The notes under the pieces were generated by a model. The model was given only the letters and a program-made list of their open reading frames with translations. It had not been told where the DNA came from and made no database searches. Below, one piece after another: positions 8,493 through 16,759 of a stretch of 23,060 bases of DNA (positions are counted from its first letter, which is position 1; each line of letters begins with the position of its first letter). Source of the stretch: Cupriavidus taiwanensis (lineage in GTDB: Bacteria; Pseudomonadota; Gammaproteobacteria; Burkholderiales; Burkholderiaceae); the NCBI RefSeq assembly GCF_900250075.1, contig NZ_OFTT01000004.1, forward strand, positions 1 to 23,060, written 5' to 3'. Position numbers and translations under genes: made by a program.

Positions 8493-9226
8493 ATCGTTTT
8501 GGTTGGCTCGCGAAAAGGGAGTTTTCCTGACCACTGTGACATGGCAATTACGAAGGACGTTTGGGTTATTGCGTTACGCCTACAACGGTACGCGCGCGCG
8601 TCAGTCACCGTCTGAGAAACGGTCGCCCCTTTCAGCTATCTGGCATCGCGCCGCCCAGCGCCGGCACGTCTCTTGCCCCGCCTCTTAGACACTGGCAATT
8701 CACGCTTTCTCCGCAGCCTCGGCACGGCAAACTCCTTCCAATCGGTTACCTATGTCCGTTGCGCGGTGTCTCGTTCGGTGTCAAAAAAGAAGCCCACCTG
8801 GGGCGGGCTCACACGGGGATATTGAAGTTGGGATGGGGTCAATCCCTAAAACCAGCTTACGTTACCTTTGCGGAAATTACATGTAGGTGTTTGTCTGATT
8901 TTTATATCTATAACCATTTTAATACATATGAGAACCGCGACAAATTTAGTTATTAATTATGCAGGACGCTGCCGAATAGGGTAATCTATATGAACGCGTC
9001 CCGTTTGCGCTAGGTTTTCGCTTGTTCAGAGACTGACAGGATGGGCTGCAGCTCTATATTCGGCCCTCTTGCAGCCGGTATCGCCGCTGCTGGCCCCTAT
9101 TAAATACACTGACCCGCGCCTCATTCGTACTGCGAGTTCAAGGCTCGTATTACCCCACAGGCTTAGCAGGTCCCGGTCCTACCCGACTGGTCATCACACT
9201 CGATTACCAACGCAACCTTCGACGTT
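8493..9226. other. Gene-free stretch upstream of the phosphoesterase
   Basis: No coding sequence is convincing in about 730 bp. It contains a minus-strand terminator-like hairpin (8783-8809) and a notably AT-rich patch at about 8870-8990. That patch could hold a promoter for the phosphoesterase, but no clear -35/-10 pair at proper spacing was found. From about 9060 the sequence may be the degraded end of the neighbouring IS110 relic. Confidence 0.4.
8783..8809 (-). terminator. Rho-independent terminator-like hairpin
   Basis: On the minus strand the stem AGCCC...GGGCT at 8791-8809, with an interior CC/GG pairing, is followed by TTCTTTTTT. It lies about 290 bp upstream of the phosphoesterase start and would stop transcription coming from the right. 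No intact minus-strand gene is seen immediately upstream, so it may be left over from a lost gene or act as an attenuator. Confidence 0.5.
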
Positions 9227-9847
9227 TCACCCCGCAAAAACGCTCATCTCAACGTGGTGCTTACCGCTCAAGCCGGCTTCAACGCTGATGTAATCCTTCT
9301 GATACGGCCGGTCATGGGCCAGAACCGCCCATATCATGCGCGCCATCTTGTTGGCCAGCGCAACGACTATGACATTCAGAGGTCGCCGCTTTGTCATTTG
9401 CTCAAGCCAGGGACCGGAATCCTTAGCACGCGTCACGACGCTGCGCGCACCGTTGGATCAAGAGGGTACGCAGACTACATATCACCTCTTTTGCTGATTC
9501 CGTGCAGATTCACCTTTCCGCCCAATCCGGTTTGCTTTGGCACAAGGCCTGCCCACGCGGCAACTCCCGCCCTGACCGGAATGTCTTCGCATCGCCCATC
9601 ATCGCGACCGTTGAACTCTGCTGGCATCAGCCTCAGCTGGTGCCCTCATCTTCGTCAACTGCCTCGCCCAACGGTGTGCACGGCCGCACGCCTCCATTCC
9701 GATCAGGCAGGGAGCACGGTTTGCAAAGTGCTCGAGGAACTTGGCTCGCTTGATCTGCTTGTTCACGATCTCGCCCGTTGCCTGGTCGATGTAGTGCACC
9801 TGAAACGCCGACTTCGCGATATCCACACCCACGGCCATAGAATTCAT
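9227..9847 (-). pseudogene. IS110-family transposase relic with central deletion and frameshifts
   Basis: The start at 9847 gives MNSMAVGVDIAKSAFQVHYI, then FLEHFANRAPCLIGMEACGR, the N-terminal DEDD nuclease domain with its first Asp. A shifted frame gives LRLMPAEF. About 160 residues are then missing, and the C-terminal domain resumes as MGDAKTFRSGRE, AAWAGLVPKQTGLGGKVNLH, GISKRGDM and KRRPLNVIVVALANKMARMI then WAVLAHDRPYQKDY. At least four single-base shifts are needed to read it through (about 9645, 9565, 9475 and 9448). It is a different copy from the fragment at 6401, on the opposite strand and of a different subgroup. Confidence 0.82.
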
Positions 9848-9917
9848 TTCAGGATCCTCCGATTGCCGGGAAATGTGCACATCATCCCACTTGGACACTT
9901 CGATGTCTTGGCCACTT

Positions 9918-10505
9918 CCCGCGCACCTGCGCCAAGTCGAGCATCACCACGAGCCCGAGGATACCCACTGCCCAACACCGGGAGGTGGACGGACCATAGT
10001 ACGCGTGGGTGAGGACGTCAGCGAGAAGTTGGATACCGTGCCGGCGGAGTCATTCTGCACCGCCACATCTATGGCAAGTGGGCCTGCCGATGCTGCCAAC
10101 GCCTGGTATAAAAGCCAGTTGAACCACAAGTCATCGACGGCGGCCTACCAGCAGCTGGCCTGGTCGCGCACACGCTGATCAGCCGCTTCGTGGATCACCT
10201 CCCATACTACCGGCAGGAGACGATCAACGCCCGCTCGGGCGTACACACGCCGCGCTCCACACTGGCTGCCTGGGCCGGGCGTGTTGGCGCGGCGTTGGAA
10301 CCGCTCTATGAAGCGCACAAGCGCTTCGTACTTCCAGCAAGGGCTCTGCATGCTGACGAGACGCCGGTGGTAATGCTCGACCCGGGAGCCGGCAAGACCA
10401 AGCGCGTGTACGTCTGAGCCTATTCGCGAGGCACCTTCGATCCACAGCCTGGCGTGATCTACGACTTCCGTATTGGTCGAGGTGCGCAGTACCCGATTGC
10501 CTTCC
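9918..10505 (+). pseudogene. IS66-family transposase (TnpC) internal fragment with stops and a frameshift
   Basis: The zinc-binding and core regions of IS66 TnpC can be read: HEPEDTHCPTPGGGRTIVRV and GEDVSEKLDTVPAE, then after a shift near 10050 HIYGKWACRCCQRLV. A TAA follows where relatives have Gln, then VEPQVIDGGLPAAGLVAHTL, FVDHLPYYRQETINARSGVH and LHADETPVVMLDPGAGKTKR. After a TGA replacing Trp at about 10416 it continues AYSRGTFDPQPGVIYDF and RIGRGAQYPIAFL. Both ends are missing; at about 10505 it passes directly into an IS30 sequence in the same frame. It is non-functional. Confidence 0.82.
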
Positions 10506-10918
10506 TGGGAGGTACCAGCGAAGACGGCAAAGAGCGATGTTGGCAAGGGATGTTGGTAAAGATTGCCAGCAAGGACTCCGAGGCTGTAGTCAACGCCCTG
10601 ATCAAGCACGCTGGCAAGCTGCCGCAGGAACAGTACAAATCGCTGACTTGGGATCGTGGCACGGAGATGGCTGGTTACAAGCGCTTCACTGTCGCGACCG
10701 ACATCTAGGTCTACTTCTGCGATCCTCAGAATCCCTGGCAACGTGGCACGAACGAAAAGACGAACGGGCTCTTGAGGCAGAACTTCCCGAAAGGCACCGA
10801 TCTCTCTGTCTATTCGCAGGCCAAGCTCAACGCCATCGCCAGGCGGCTCAATGAACGTCCGCGCAAAACACTAAACTTCGATACACCGGCTGAACGATTC
10901 CATAAGCTGTTGCGTTGA
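10506..10918 (+). pseudogene. IS30-family transposase C-terminal fragment
   Basis: The frame reads EDGKERCWQGMLVKIASKDS, then VVNALIKHAGKLPQEQYKSL and TWDRGTEMAGYKRFTVATDI. An in-frame TAG at 10706-10708 (Gln in relatives) is followed by [40 protein letters not shown] and [20 protein letters not shown], with a TGA at 10916-10918. This is the rve-type integrase core and C-terminus of IS30 transposases, including the catalytic Asp and the conserved NPWQRG-NE-NG-LR block. The N-terminal HTH part is missing, replaced by the IS66 fragment. Only one stop separates it from a continuous frame. Confidence 0.85.
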
Positions 10919-11445
10919 CCGGTTGAATCTGCAGTCGCGAAGAGACGACTAGTTAGGCACCGGCGAGATCTTGCGTTCATTGACCGTTCGCTAGCATCGC
11001 CATTTCATTGTTTCACCATCGTGAAAGTAATGGTTGGCACCACCCGACGGCCCGTGCCATGCTCTGCAAGATTTCTTGTTGGGGTTTATACTCACCTTGT
11101 CTCCTCTCTTTCACCGAAGGGATTCCAGCCCGCCCTTGCAGCAGGCTATTCTTTTTTCGCTTGGTTTAGGTCTTCGCCCTAACGCGGGCAAGGGGTGGCG
11201 TCTGAACCGCCGCAGGGGATCTGCTGGCATTGACCTGTAGCGAGGCTACGCGAAAAGAAGCCACGGGGACGAAGCAAGCGGAAAGTCCTGCGCCCCTTCC
11301 GGAAGCGGACAGCCGCTAGCGCTACACCGGCACAGAGTGCATCGAGATTTGCCGAACTTCGGATTCCCGACAATGAGCACGCGGCCGCGCATCGGCAGCC
11401 TCTACAGCCAAACTGCGCTTCATTCTGCAGACGATCGTGCATCGT
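10919..11445. other. Stretch without a convincing gene
   Basis: No coding pattern stands out in either strand. A perfect inverted repeat TTTCAC-catc-GTGAAA lies at 11011-11026 and could be an operator or part of an element end. The frames present have atypical composition and no recognisable motif. Confidence 0.35.
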
Positions 11446-11586
11446 CTAGCAGCGAATCAACATCATGGTCGCGAGTTCCGCATCCGCATCGGCTACGTCC
11501 GCCTCTGCGGCGCTGCGCAGATAGACTTGCCTGGAGACAATGGCGACGATCACAATGATGGCGCCGACGCAGAAGGCCCGGGCCAT
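11446..11586 (-). CDS. Possible 46-residue single-span membrane protein
   Basis: The frame from ATG 11586 gives MARAFCVGAIIVIVAIVSRQ followed by an acidic, Ala-rich tail (EADVADADAELAT). That is one hydrophobic span of about 13 residues near the N-terminus, then a soluble tail. There is no clear ribosome site, no recognised family and no operon partner. It may be chance; it is listed because the hydrophobic-then-acidic pattern is unusual for a random frame. Confidence 0.2.
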   Translation of the reverse strand: MARAFCVGAIIVIVAIVSRQVYLRSAAEADVADADAELATMMLIRC

Positions 11587-12082
11587 AAATTGAAGGTATC
11601 ATGCCATGGAAATCGCACCGGATTGCAGGAGGTAATTTGGTGGCGAGACTACACGAAGATGCTACGCGACTGTGCTACGCCTGTTGCAGGATTGACAGCG
11701 CCTCCATTCGCCATATGGAAGCGGGACCGCGCCGCCTGCGACAAGCAGGGGTATGAGGTCTGGGCGTGCAATGCGTTGTATGCCGCGGCCCATTTCGACT
11801 TCGCACCCGTTGCCGGTGCGTGCGGGTCAGAAGCCGATTGAGGTGTGGTGACCACGGCAAAGCTCTGCCCCGCCATCAAACCTAGCACCCCTGGCGCCCG
11901 GGCAAAAATTTCGGTGTACGGGCGTTATGTCAAATTCCTGCGGCTCGACCAGCAAACCAACGCCTGCGCTATGCGTTACACCCGATCCGAGACCAGCGCC
12001 TCGCCACCCGAGCCCTTAACCACCATGCCCGGCGCAGGAAATGGGAATTCGTGAGACTACGAGTTTTTTGTGAGACTGGGAG
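11587..12082. other. Stretch without a convincing gene
   Basis: Open frames exist on both strands (about 11640-11841 plus, 11649-11888 minus), but none shows a ribosome site, recognised motif or protein-like pattern that decides between them. I see no RNA gene or repeat here. Confidence 0.35.
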
Positions 12083-12847
12083 TCAGTACGCGACAAAGCC
12101 GCTGACACTTTCGTTCGGCGCCGGAATAGGTCCGAACAGAACGACTTGCTTTGCACTGAGATCGACGCAGGTACTGTTGGAGAAGGCGAAGCCCCGCGAC
12201 GCGTTACCCTTGGCGAGCACATAGCCCTTGTCGGTGTAGATATGGCGGCGGCCTTCCCCGAGTGAGTCGGGTGGCGCCAAGGGGCCAATGCACACGCGAT
12301 GCAATCTGGTTTCCTGCGTGGAAGTAAGCAGAGCCGAATTGTCCTTATCTGCGCCGGCAACCATCTGCAGATGGAATGGATGCAGGTTATTCAGCGGATT
12401 CACGCCGTCCATTCGTTGGTACTCGCCGAACGCGGGCTGCGGATTGCTGAGGGTGTCGACAGCTTGGACATGGATCGTCTTGCCAGTGACGAGCGAGCAG
12501 GCTGAGTTGAAGGCTTGTTCAGCGGTCGGAGGCGGGTAGATTGCCGGAAGGTTCCCCTGCGGGTTGATCACCGCCTGGTCGACCGCCACGAGCACAGGGC
12601 CTTTCGATCCGCGGTTTACGCAGATCCGATAGGTGGCGTTCTGGTCCAGGACAGCGATCACAGCAAAACCGGAGCGGTTGAGCGCCCACATCCCTTTCTC
12701 ACACCCGACCATATTAGGCTTCGATGGGCAAACGGCCGCGGCGGCTTCGCTTGACGCTCCCACGGCAGACGCCCGCGACTTCGCCGTGATTGGCGTGCAT
12801 GCCGGCAAGGCCAGCGAAAGCGCGGCAATCCATAGAATCTGTTTCAT
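12083..12847 (-). CDS. Predicted lipoprotein of unknown function
   Basis: A 254-residue protein beginning MKQILWIAALSLALPACTPI: a short basic n-region, a hydrophobic h-region and a lipobox LPAC with C17 as the probable lipidated Cys. Lys-17-type and Asp+2 retention signals are not apparent (Thr follows the Cys), so outer-membrane placement is possible. The mature part contains several Cys (VCPSKPNMVGCEKGMW, RICVNRG, NSACSL, RVCIGPL, STCVDL) that could form disulphides in the periplasm. No family is recognised. The start at 12847 has only a weak upstream GAG. It is a single gene, 66 bp downstream of the 12914-14086 gene on the same strand, so the two could share a transcript. The frame is intact. 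Confidence 0.7.
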   Translation of the reverse strand: MKQILWIAALSLALPACTPITAKSRASAVGASSEAAAAVCPSKPNMVGCEKGMWALNRSGFAVIAVLDQNATYRICVNRGSKGPVLVAVDQAVINPQGNLPAIYPPPTAEQAFNSACSLVTGKTIHVQAVDTLSNPQPAFGEYQRMDGVNPLNNLHPFHLQMVAGADKDNSALLTSTQETRLHRVCIGPLAPPDSLGEGRRHIYTDKGYVLAKGNASRGFAFSNSTCVDLSAKQVVLFGPIPAPNESVSGFVAY

Positions 12848-12913
12848 TCGCTCATAGGATGAAAGTTGTTACAGAATTGTAACTCGGGACCCAGGCGGTC
12901 TCCAATCAGAGGC

Positions 12914-14086
12914 CTACACGCTGCCTGAAGCGCCCGCGTCCTTCGGAAGGCCTATCGCGTCGCGAATGAACCGAAAAGCCTTCTGGGCAGCTTCGACATA
13001 CTCCTTTCTTCTACGCTCCGCTTTGTTAGTCCGCCGAGCAGAATCCGCGAAAAAATAGCTGATGCGACTTGCACCCTCTCTGGCATTATCCACACCTCCT
13101 CGCACCGATACTTGCGATCGGACGGTCGCACGCCGTTGCAACGCTTTACGAAGCCCGTCGTCAAACGTTAGCCCAAACGTTATGTGCGGTGCGCGTCCCA
13201 AGGTTTGTGACCCGAGATCGCAATATGTCATTAGCTCGATGTCACCGAGGCCTTCCACACCGTCATCCTTCGTCTTGAGGACTGAGAAAGCTTTCTCCTG
13301 TGGATTGGTCATGAATCTTCGAGCCTTTTTCTGGTTCGAGTTCTCAGCAAACATTCGCTTTTCAATGTCATGCATCAGAAGGAATTTGACGTACCAAGGA
13401 TCGAAGTAGCTCAGCGATACCTGAGGACATTCACGCTCGGCAACGCCCAATGGGATCAGCGTTCCCCCTGGCAAAGTGCCAGCGAAGTTCCTGGCCCAGG
13501 ATTGACTCTTGATTTTGTCCAATGCCGCCCTGATTGCCAGTTCATCACAACGGATAGCTTTAAACAGTCCCCCTAGTTCTTCTGTGCTGTTAACGCCAAC
13601 AAAATGTGTCATCAGACCAAGCTGTGCGATGGCGTCGACGACTTCGGCTTGCAACTCAGGAATCCGGCGGCTACCACGATATGCCGCCTCGTACAGCACT
13701 GCGGGGGTCACGCAAGCGAAGATATCCAGTATAAAGTGATCCTCGGCCACGGCAAGAACAGCCAACAACGCGTGATATCGGGTCCGCCGGCGAGCTTCTC
13801 GTTCTCCGTCGCGCTTCAGTATGTCCTGCAGGACATTGTTGTCGATGAAAATAAAGAGCCGCTCCGACACGGTCGCGTAATACGTGAGCAGTTCCACCAA
13901 GTCGAAGAAGGCGGTGATGAAGTTCCTCTTTTCCTCATCACTTGCCGCCTTGAGGAAGGCTTCCACGCACTGATCTCTGCCAGCCCGTGCCGCCATGACC
14001 TTCTTCTCAAATGTGGACTCCGTGCCTGAGGCAAAAACGACTGCATCGTTCGTGGAGTAACGCTTCTGATGACCGAAAAATTTCAT
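12914..14086 (-). CDS. Unrecognised 390-residue protein with a PIN-like N-terminal stretch
   Basis: The frame is long, intact and of normal composition, so it is very likely a gene. About residues 75-85 read LFIFIDNNVLQDILKRD, a hydrophobic strand ending in Asp as in PIN nuclease domains. It is followed by a VTPAVLYEA segment with a conserved-looking Glu and by CDELAIRAALDKIKSQ. This order (Asp, then Glu, then Asp on a helix) is compatible with a PIN-like fold, but that is only a suggestion. The C-terminal part is basic (RRTNKAERRRKEYVEAAQKA) and may bind nucleic acid. No signal peptide or membrane span is seen. The start is uncertain: 14086 (MKFFGHQK) is chosen, with no clear ribosome site; ATGs at 14119 and 14155 are in frame. 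The lipoprotein follows 66 bp downstream. Confidence 0.65.
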   Translation of the reverse strand: MKFFGHQKRYSTNDAVVFASGTESTFEKKVMAARAGRDQCVEAFLKAASDEEKRNFITAFFDLVELLTYYATVSERLFIFIDNNVLQDILKRDGEREARRRTRYHALLAVLAVAEDHFILDIFACVTPAVLYEAAYRGSRRIPELQAEVVDAIAQLGLMTHFVGVNSTEELGGLFKAIRCDELAIRAALDKIKSQSWARNFAGTLPGGTLIPLGVAERECPQVSLSYFDPWYVKFLLMHDIEKRMFAENSNQKKARRFMTNPQEKAFSVLKTKDDGVEGLGDIELMTYCDLGSQTLGRAPHITFGLTFDDGLRKALQRRATVRSQVSVRGGVDNAREGASRISYFFADSARRTNKAERRRKEYVEAAQKAFRFIRDAIGLPKDAGASGSV

Positions 14087-14889
14087 CTGTTTTGTTTGTT
14101 GGATGCGGCCCAGTCCCATATATCGGCAGCGACCACGCAATCTTGATGTAGTCATGCATGCACGGCCGAGATCGTTACTCCGCCCTCGCCGTGAGTTTCA
14201 AGCAACTAGGAGAGCAACCCAGACCGGAGCGGTGGCTGTGGCGGCCTTGGCGGCATTGAGGGAGGAAACACCGCCTGCTTCGGGGGTTCATGGACGGCGT
14301 GCGTCGGTTGCTGTCATTGACCTCTGCTGCCATCCTCTCCGGCGGGGCGCGGTTGCTTTTCTTGAGGCCGGCTTGGCCTAGTCGGTCTGGCGGACACCGG
14401 CGAACCGTCGATGTCCAACGGTTGCCCGATTGTTTGGTGGTTCTCCGCCGTCAGGCCGAGAGCCTATATTTTTCCGGCGCGGGTAACGCACCGACGCCGC
14501 AGTCCGCGTCGAGACGGCTCTTAGCAAGTTGGGGGGGCGCTAGACCCGCCCGGGCTTGCGGCGGTTCTGGGAACAAGATGCCGCAGTCCGGCAAAACACG
14601 GCGCGGGAATTGCGACGGCTTGCGAAATGCCTGCGCGCCGGTCATTCCTGCGGAATCAGAACCGCTCTGGGCGCTTGTCCCGCTACGCCGGCGCGCGGCC
14701 ACTCGACCGGATCAGGTGTCGCCGGTTTTTGGGACGGGAGATGTCGACCTCCCAAAAAATTGCGGAAGTTGCGGATGTAGAGCCGGAATCTCTGCTGAGG
14801 CAGGACGTGTTGCGGATTTTTCCGAGGACGCTAGGAAGCTAGCGGGTTTATCATGGAAAGGAGCGCCGGCCGTTTCTCTCTCGTAACGC
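14087..14889. other. Long GC-rich stretch without a convincing gene, containing inverted repeats
   Basis: About 800 bp between the PIN-like protein and the recombinase. Open frames exist but look like GC-rich chance frames. A 9-bp perfect inverted repeat (TTTTTGGGA at 14726-14734, TCCCAAAAA at 14750-14758) with competing inner GGGAG/CTCCC arms could be a terminator working in both directions or a recombinase site. A second repeat, CGCTA-ggaagc-TAGCG, lies at 14829-14844. The word GGAAAGGAGCGCCGGCCG at about 14854 resembles the leader repeats of the downstream gene array. Confidence 0.4.
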
Positions 14890-14905
14890 CGCTCGAAATC
14901 GAGCG
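14890..14905. promoter_or_regulatory. Palindrome just upstream of the recombinase gene
   Basis: CGCTCGA-aa-TCGAGCG, 7-bp perfect arms with a 2-bp spacer, ends 21 bp before the recombinase ATG and just upstream of its ribosome site. Position and symmetry suit an operator for a dimeric regulator (perhaps the HTH protein at 15687) or a recombinase binding site. No second copy was found upstream of the HTH gene. Confidence 0.4.
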
Positions 14906-14926
14906 TATTCCGAGATTGGAGAAGCC

Positions 14927-15616
14927 ATGTCTATCAAGCGCGCCAAGACCCTCAAACCTTCCCAGATCCGTCACTTGCTCCGCGTGACCGCTGCCACCAG
15001 CCGGCACCCCGAGCGTGACGAGCTCATTCTGTTGTTGGGGTTTACCTGCGGCATGCGGGTGTCAGAGATCGCACGGATCGAGGTTGCTGACGTGCTTATG
15101 CCTGCCGGCAAAATTCGCGAAGAGGTTAGCCTGCGGCCAGCGATCACGAAGGGATGCCGGCAGCGCTGCATCTATTTGAGCCATCCGAAGACAGTTACGG
15201 CCCTGCAGCAATACATCGAACGACGGTGGGCGCACTACAAGGGCACGGCGATGGAGCGCCGCATGTATCGTGGGCTGATGCCCCAGACGTGCCTCACCCT
15301 GACGCATAAGGGTGGCCCGTACGAGCTGAGCATCAAACGCCGGACTAACGAAGCCGGCGAGAAGGTCGATTACCTGGCGGCCGACAGCTTGCAAAGCTAT
15401 GTGACGGGCCTCTACCGAAGGGCTGGACTTGGGAAGGGATATAGCAGCCACTCCGGTCGACGGACGTTCGCCAGCCGGCTTCTCGCGCAGGGGCACTCGA
15501 TAGACACCGTCCAATTGCTACTCGGCCACTCCCACATTGATCATGTTGCTCCCTACCTAGAAGTCACCGAACGCGACCTTCTGGAGGCAGCCGCCGCTTT
15601 CGATACCCTCCTTTAG
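14927..15616 (+). CDS. Tyrosine recombinase consisting of the catalytic domain only
   Basis: A 229-residue site-specific recombinase of the phage-integrase family. The full catalytic set is visible: R44 (GMRVSEIARI), K75 (ITKG), H175-xx-R178 (HSGRR), H201 (LLLGHSHID) and Y210 (VAPYLEV), with the H-to-Y distance of 9 seen in XerC-type enzymes. It lacks the N-terminal core-binding (SAM-like) domain of about 100 residues that most integrases have: residue 1 lies only about 10 residues before the catalytic fold. The start is firm, with TTGGAGAAGCC before the ATG, and no upstream frame supplies the missing domain. An HTH gene follows after 70 bp. As the first gene of the plus-strand block it may mobilise the downstream array, but no attachment site is proven. 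Confidence 0.88.
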   Translation: MSIKRAKTLKPSQIRHLLRVTAATSRHPERDELILLLGFTCGMRVSEIARIEVADVLMPAGKIREEVSLRPAITKGCRQRCIYLSHPKTVTALQQYIERRWAHYKGTAMERRMYRGLMPQTCLTLTHKGGPYELSIKRRTNEAGEKVDYLAADSLQSYVTGLYRRAGLGKGYSSHSGRRTFASRLLAQGHSIDTVQLLLGHSHIDHVAPYLEVTERDLLEAAAAFDTLL

Positions 15617-15686
15617 GGTAATTGAAGGCACTCCCCGTTGGGGATATACAGAGTCAGCTAAACGAGACCGATATCCATTAGGTCAA

Positions 15687-15929
15687 ATGGCATCAAACAT
15701 GAAGCTCTTCCGGGCCACCCAGCAGACTCTACTGCGTGAGGCAATGAGCCAGCTTGAAATGACGCGCGAGGAGTTCGCGGCGCGCCTAAGTGTGTCCAGA
15801 CGAACTCTTGACAAGTGGCTCTTGCCGAGCGAGTCCTCTGACTTCCGGGCCTTACCAGAGATGGGCCGCGCATACATTCAGGAAATTCTGACGTGGCACT
15901 CCGTGGATTCTTCTGCGAGCAACCGATGA
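15687..15929 (+). CDS. Small helix-turn-helix DNA-binding protein
   Basis: An 80-residue protein with a central HTH of the XRE type at about residues 20-42 (SQLEMTREEFAARLSVSRRT then LDKWLLPS). It probably regulates the recombinase or the array, or serves as a recombination accessory factor. The start at 15687 has AGG a few bases upstream; ATG 15699 is an alternative. The 70-bp gap after the recombinase contains a short CCCC-gtt-GGGG hairpin. The next gene on the same strand begins about 60 bp later. No enzymatic domain is present. Confidence 0.65.
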   Translation: MASNMKLFRATQQTLLREAMSQLEMTREEFAARLSVSRRTLDKWLLPSESSDFRALPEMGRAYIQEILTWHSVDSSASNR

Positions 15930-15991
15930 CAGCTATGTTAATCCGGGAGTTCTGGTTTCTCCATTGATAGCTTTCCTGAACATGTTGGAAC

Positions 15992-16696
15992 TTGAGAATC
16001 TGCTGGACACTTCATTTTGACCCCGCATTTGCCGGCCGCCCCGGCTTGCCCTGGTGGCCGTGGGTTGGGAAGAGTTTTTCAACCTCGGCGTTACGGACCA
16101 TGGTGGTCGGCGAGAGCGTCTACGATTGGGGGAATGGGTTCGATACGCGGTATAAGGAAACCAATGGCCTGCGGGAGACGCACCGCCGCCACGCTCTGGA
16201 CTATCGTCGCGACTCCCCCTACGTACGCAACATCGAGCGGGCCGTCTACCGCAAACGCGAGCCAAGCGCTGAACAAAAGCGCGAACTGTGGTCAACGGTG
16301 GCTTACCACAATCTGGTACTGGAGCCGCTCAAGGACATCAAGGCTCGGCCGACTTACCCCCAATATCTGAAAGGCTGGCAGGAATTCTTCGAGCTGTCCC
16401 ACATGATGGCGGTCGACCAGGCCATTATCTATGGGCTAGAAGCCAGGAAGGTCGACGCGCTGGTGGAAGCCATTAGGCTCCGAGGGGTATCCTTCGAGCA
16501 GAGCTGCTTGCCGGCAAAGATCGGGCGGACTCGTCCGCGCATGGTTACCATTGCTAATGATGGCCGCACGCTAAAGCTACTCCTCATCCGTCATCCGAGC
16601 GCTTTCTTCAGTTGGCGACAGTGGGCCCCGGTCATTCGCGAACATTTGCCCTTGCAGTTACCGAAAGACGTAGCACGTATCAACGCGGTGCAGTAA
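15992..16696 (+). CDS. Uncharacterised protein resembling the uracil-DNA glycosylase fold; 5' end possibly frameshifted
   Basis: About 234 residues from TTG 15992. Features are WWPWVGKSF, the strand-like LRTMVVGESVYDW, then ELWSTVAYHNLVLEPL, RPTYPQYLKGW and DQAIIYGLEARK. The order VVGES-x-Y, W-VA-x-N and RPT-x-GW is one I associate with a family of plasmid and island proteins whose fold resembles uracil-DNA glycosylases. No catalytic role is shown. An ATG at 15982 opens a different frame, MLELENLLDTSF-stop, whose text would join well onto LHFDPAFAG if one base were removed near 16009. The annotated TTG start may therefore hide a 5' frameshift. The alternative ATG at 16100 would lose the PWVG region. 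The gene closes 5 bases before the first GGAAAAG word of the array. Confidence 0.6.
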   Translation: MRICWTLHFDPAFAGRPGLPWWPWVGKSFSTSALRTMVVGESVYDWGNGFDTRYKETNGLRETHRRHALDYRRDSPYVRNIERAVYRKREPSAEQKRELWSTVAYHNLVLEPLKDIKARPTYPQYLKGWQEFFELSHMMAVDQAIIYGLEARKVDALVEAIRLRGVSFEQSCLPAKIGRTRPRMVTIANDGRTLKLLLIRHPSAFFSWRQWAPVIREHLPLQLPKDVARINAVQ

Positions 16697-16700
16697 CCAC

Positions 16701-16735
16701 GGAAAAGCCCGGCAGTGCGGGCACAGGGAAAAGCT
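16701..16735 (+). repeat. Hairpin leader repeat, copy 1
   Basis: GGAAAAGC, then a hairpin GCCCG-gcagtg-CGGGC (16707-16722), then CACAGGGAAAAG. It matches 18367-18400 at most positions, including the GGAAAAG words on both sides of the hairpin. Before the ISL3 insertion it was the leader of the 63-codon gene now at 18070. Confidence 0.6.
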
Positions 16736-16751
16736 AAACGTTTTAATGGGG

Positions 16752-16759
16752 ATATTTTA
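16752..16759. repeat. 8-bp target site duplication, left copy
   Basis: ATATTTTA directly outside the left inverted repeat of the ISL3 element. An identical copy lies at 18063-18070. Eight base pairs is the duplication length normal for ISL3 elements. Confidence 0.95.

Noticed and set aside
11649..11888. 79-codon minus-strand open frame
   Set aside because: No ribosome site, signal sequence or family resemblance, and competing plus-strand frames look no worse.
14290..14886. 198-codon plus-strand open frame upstream of the recombinase
   Set aside because: Ser/Arg/Ala-rich chance composition, no motif and no ribosome site; it also runs over the inverted repeats.
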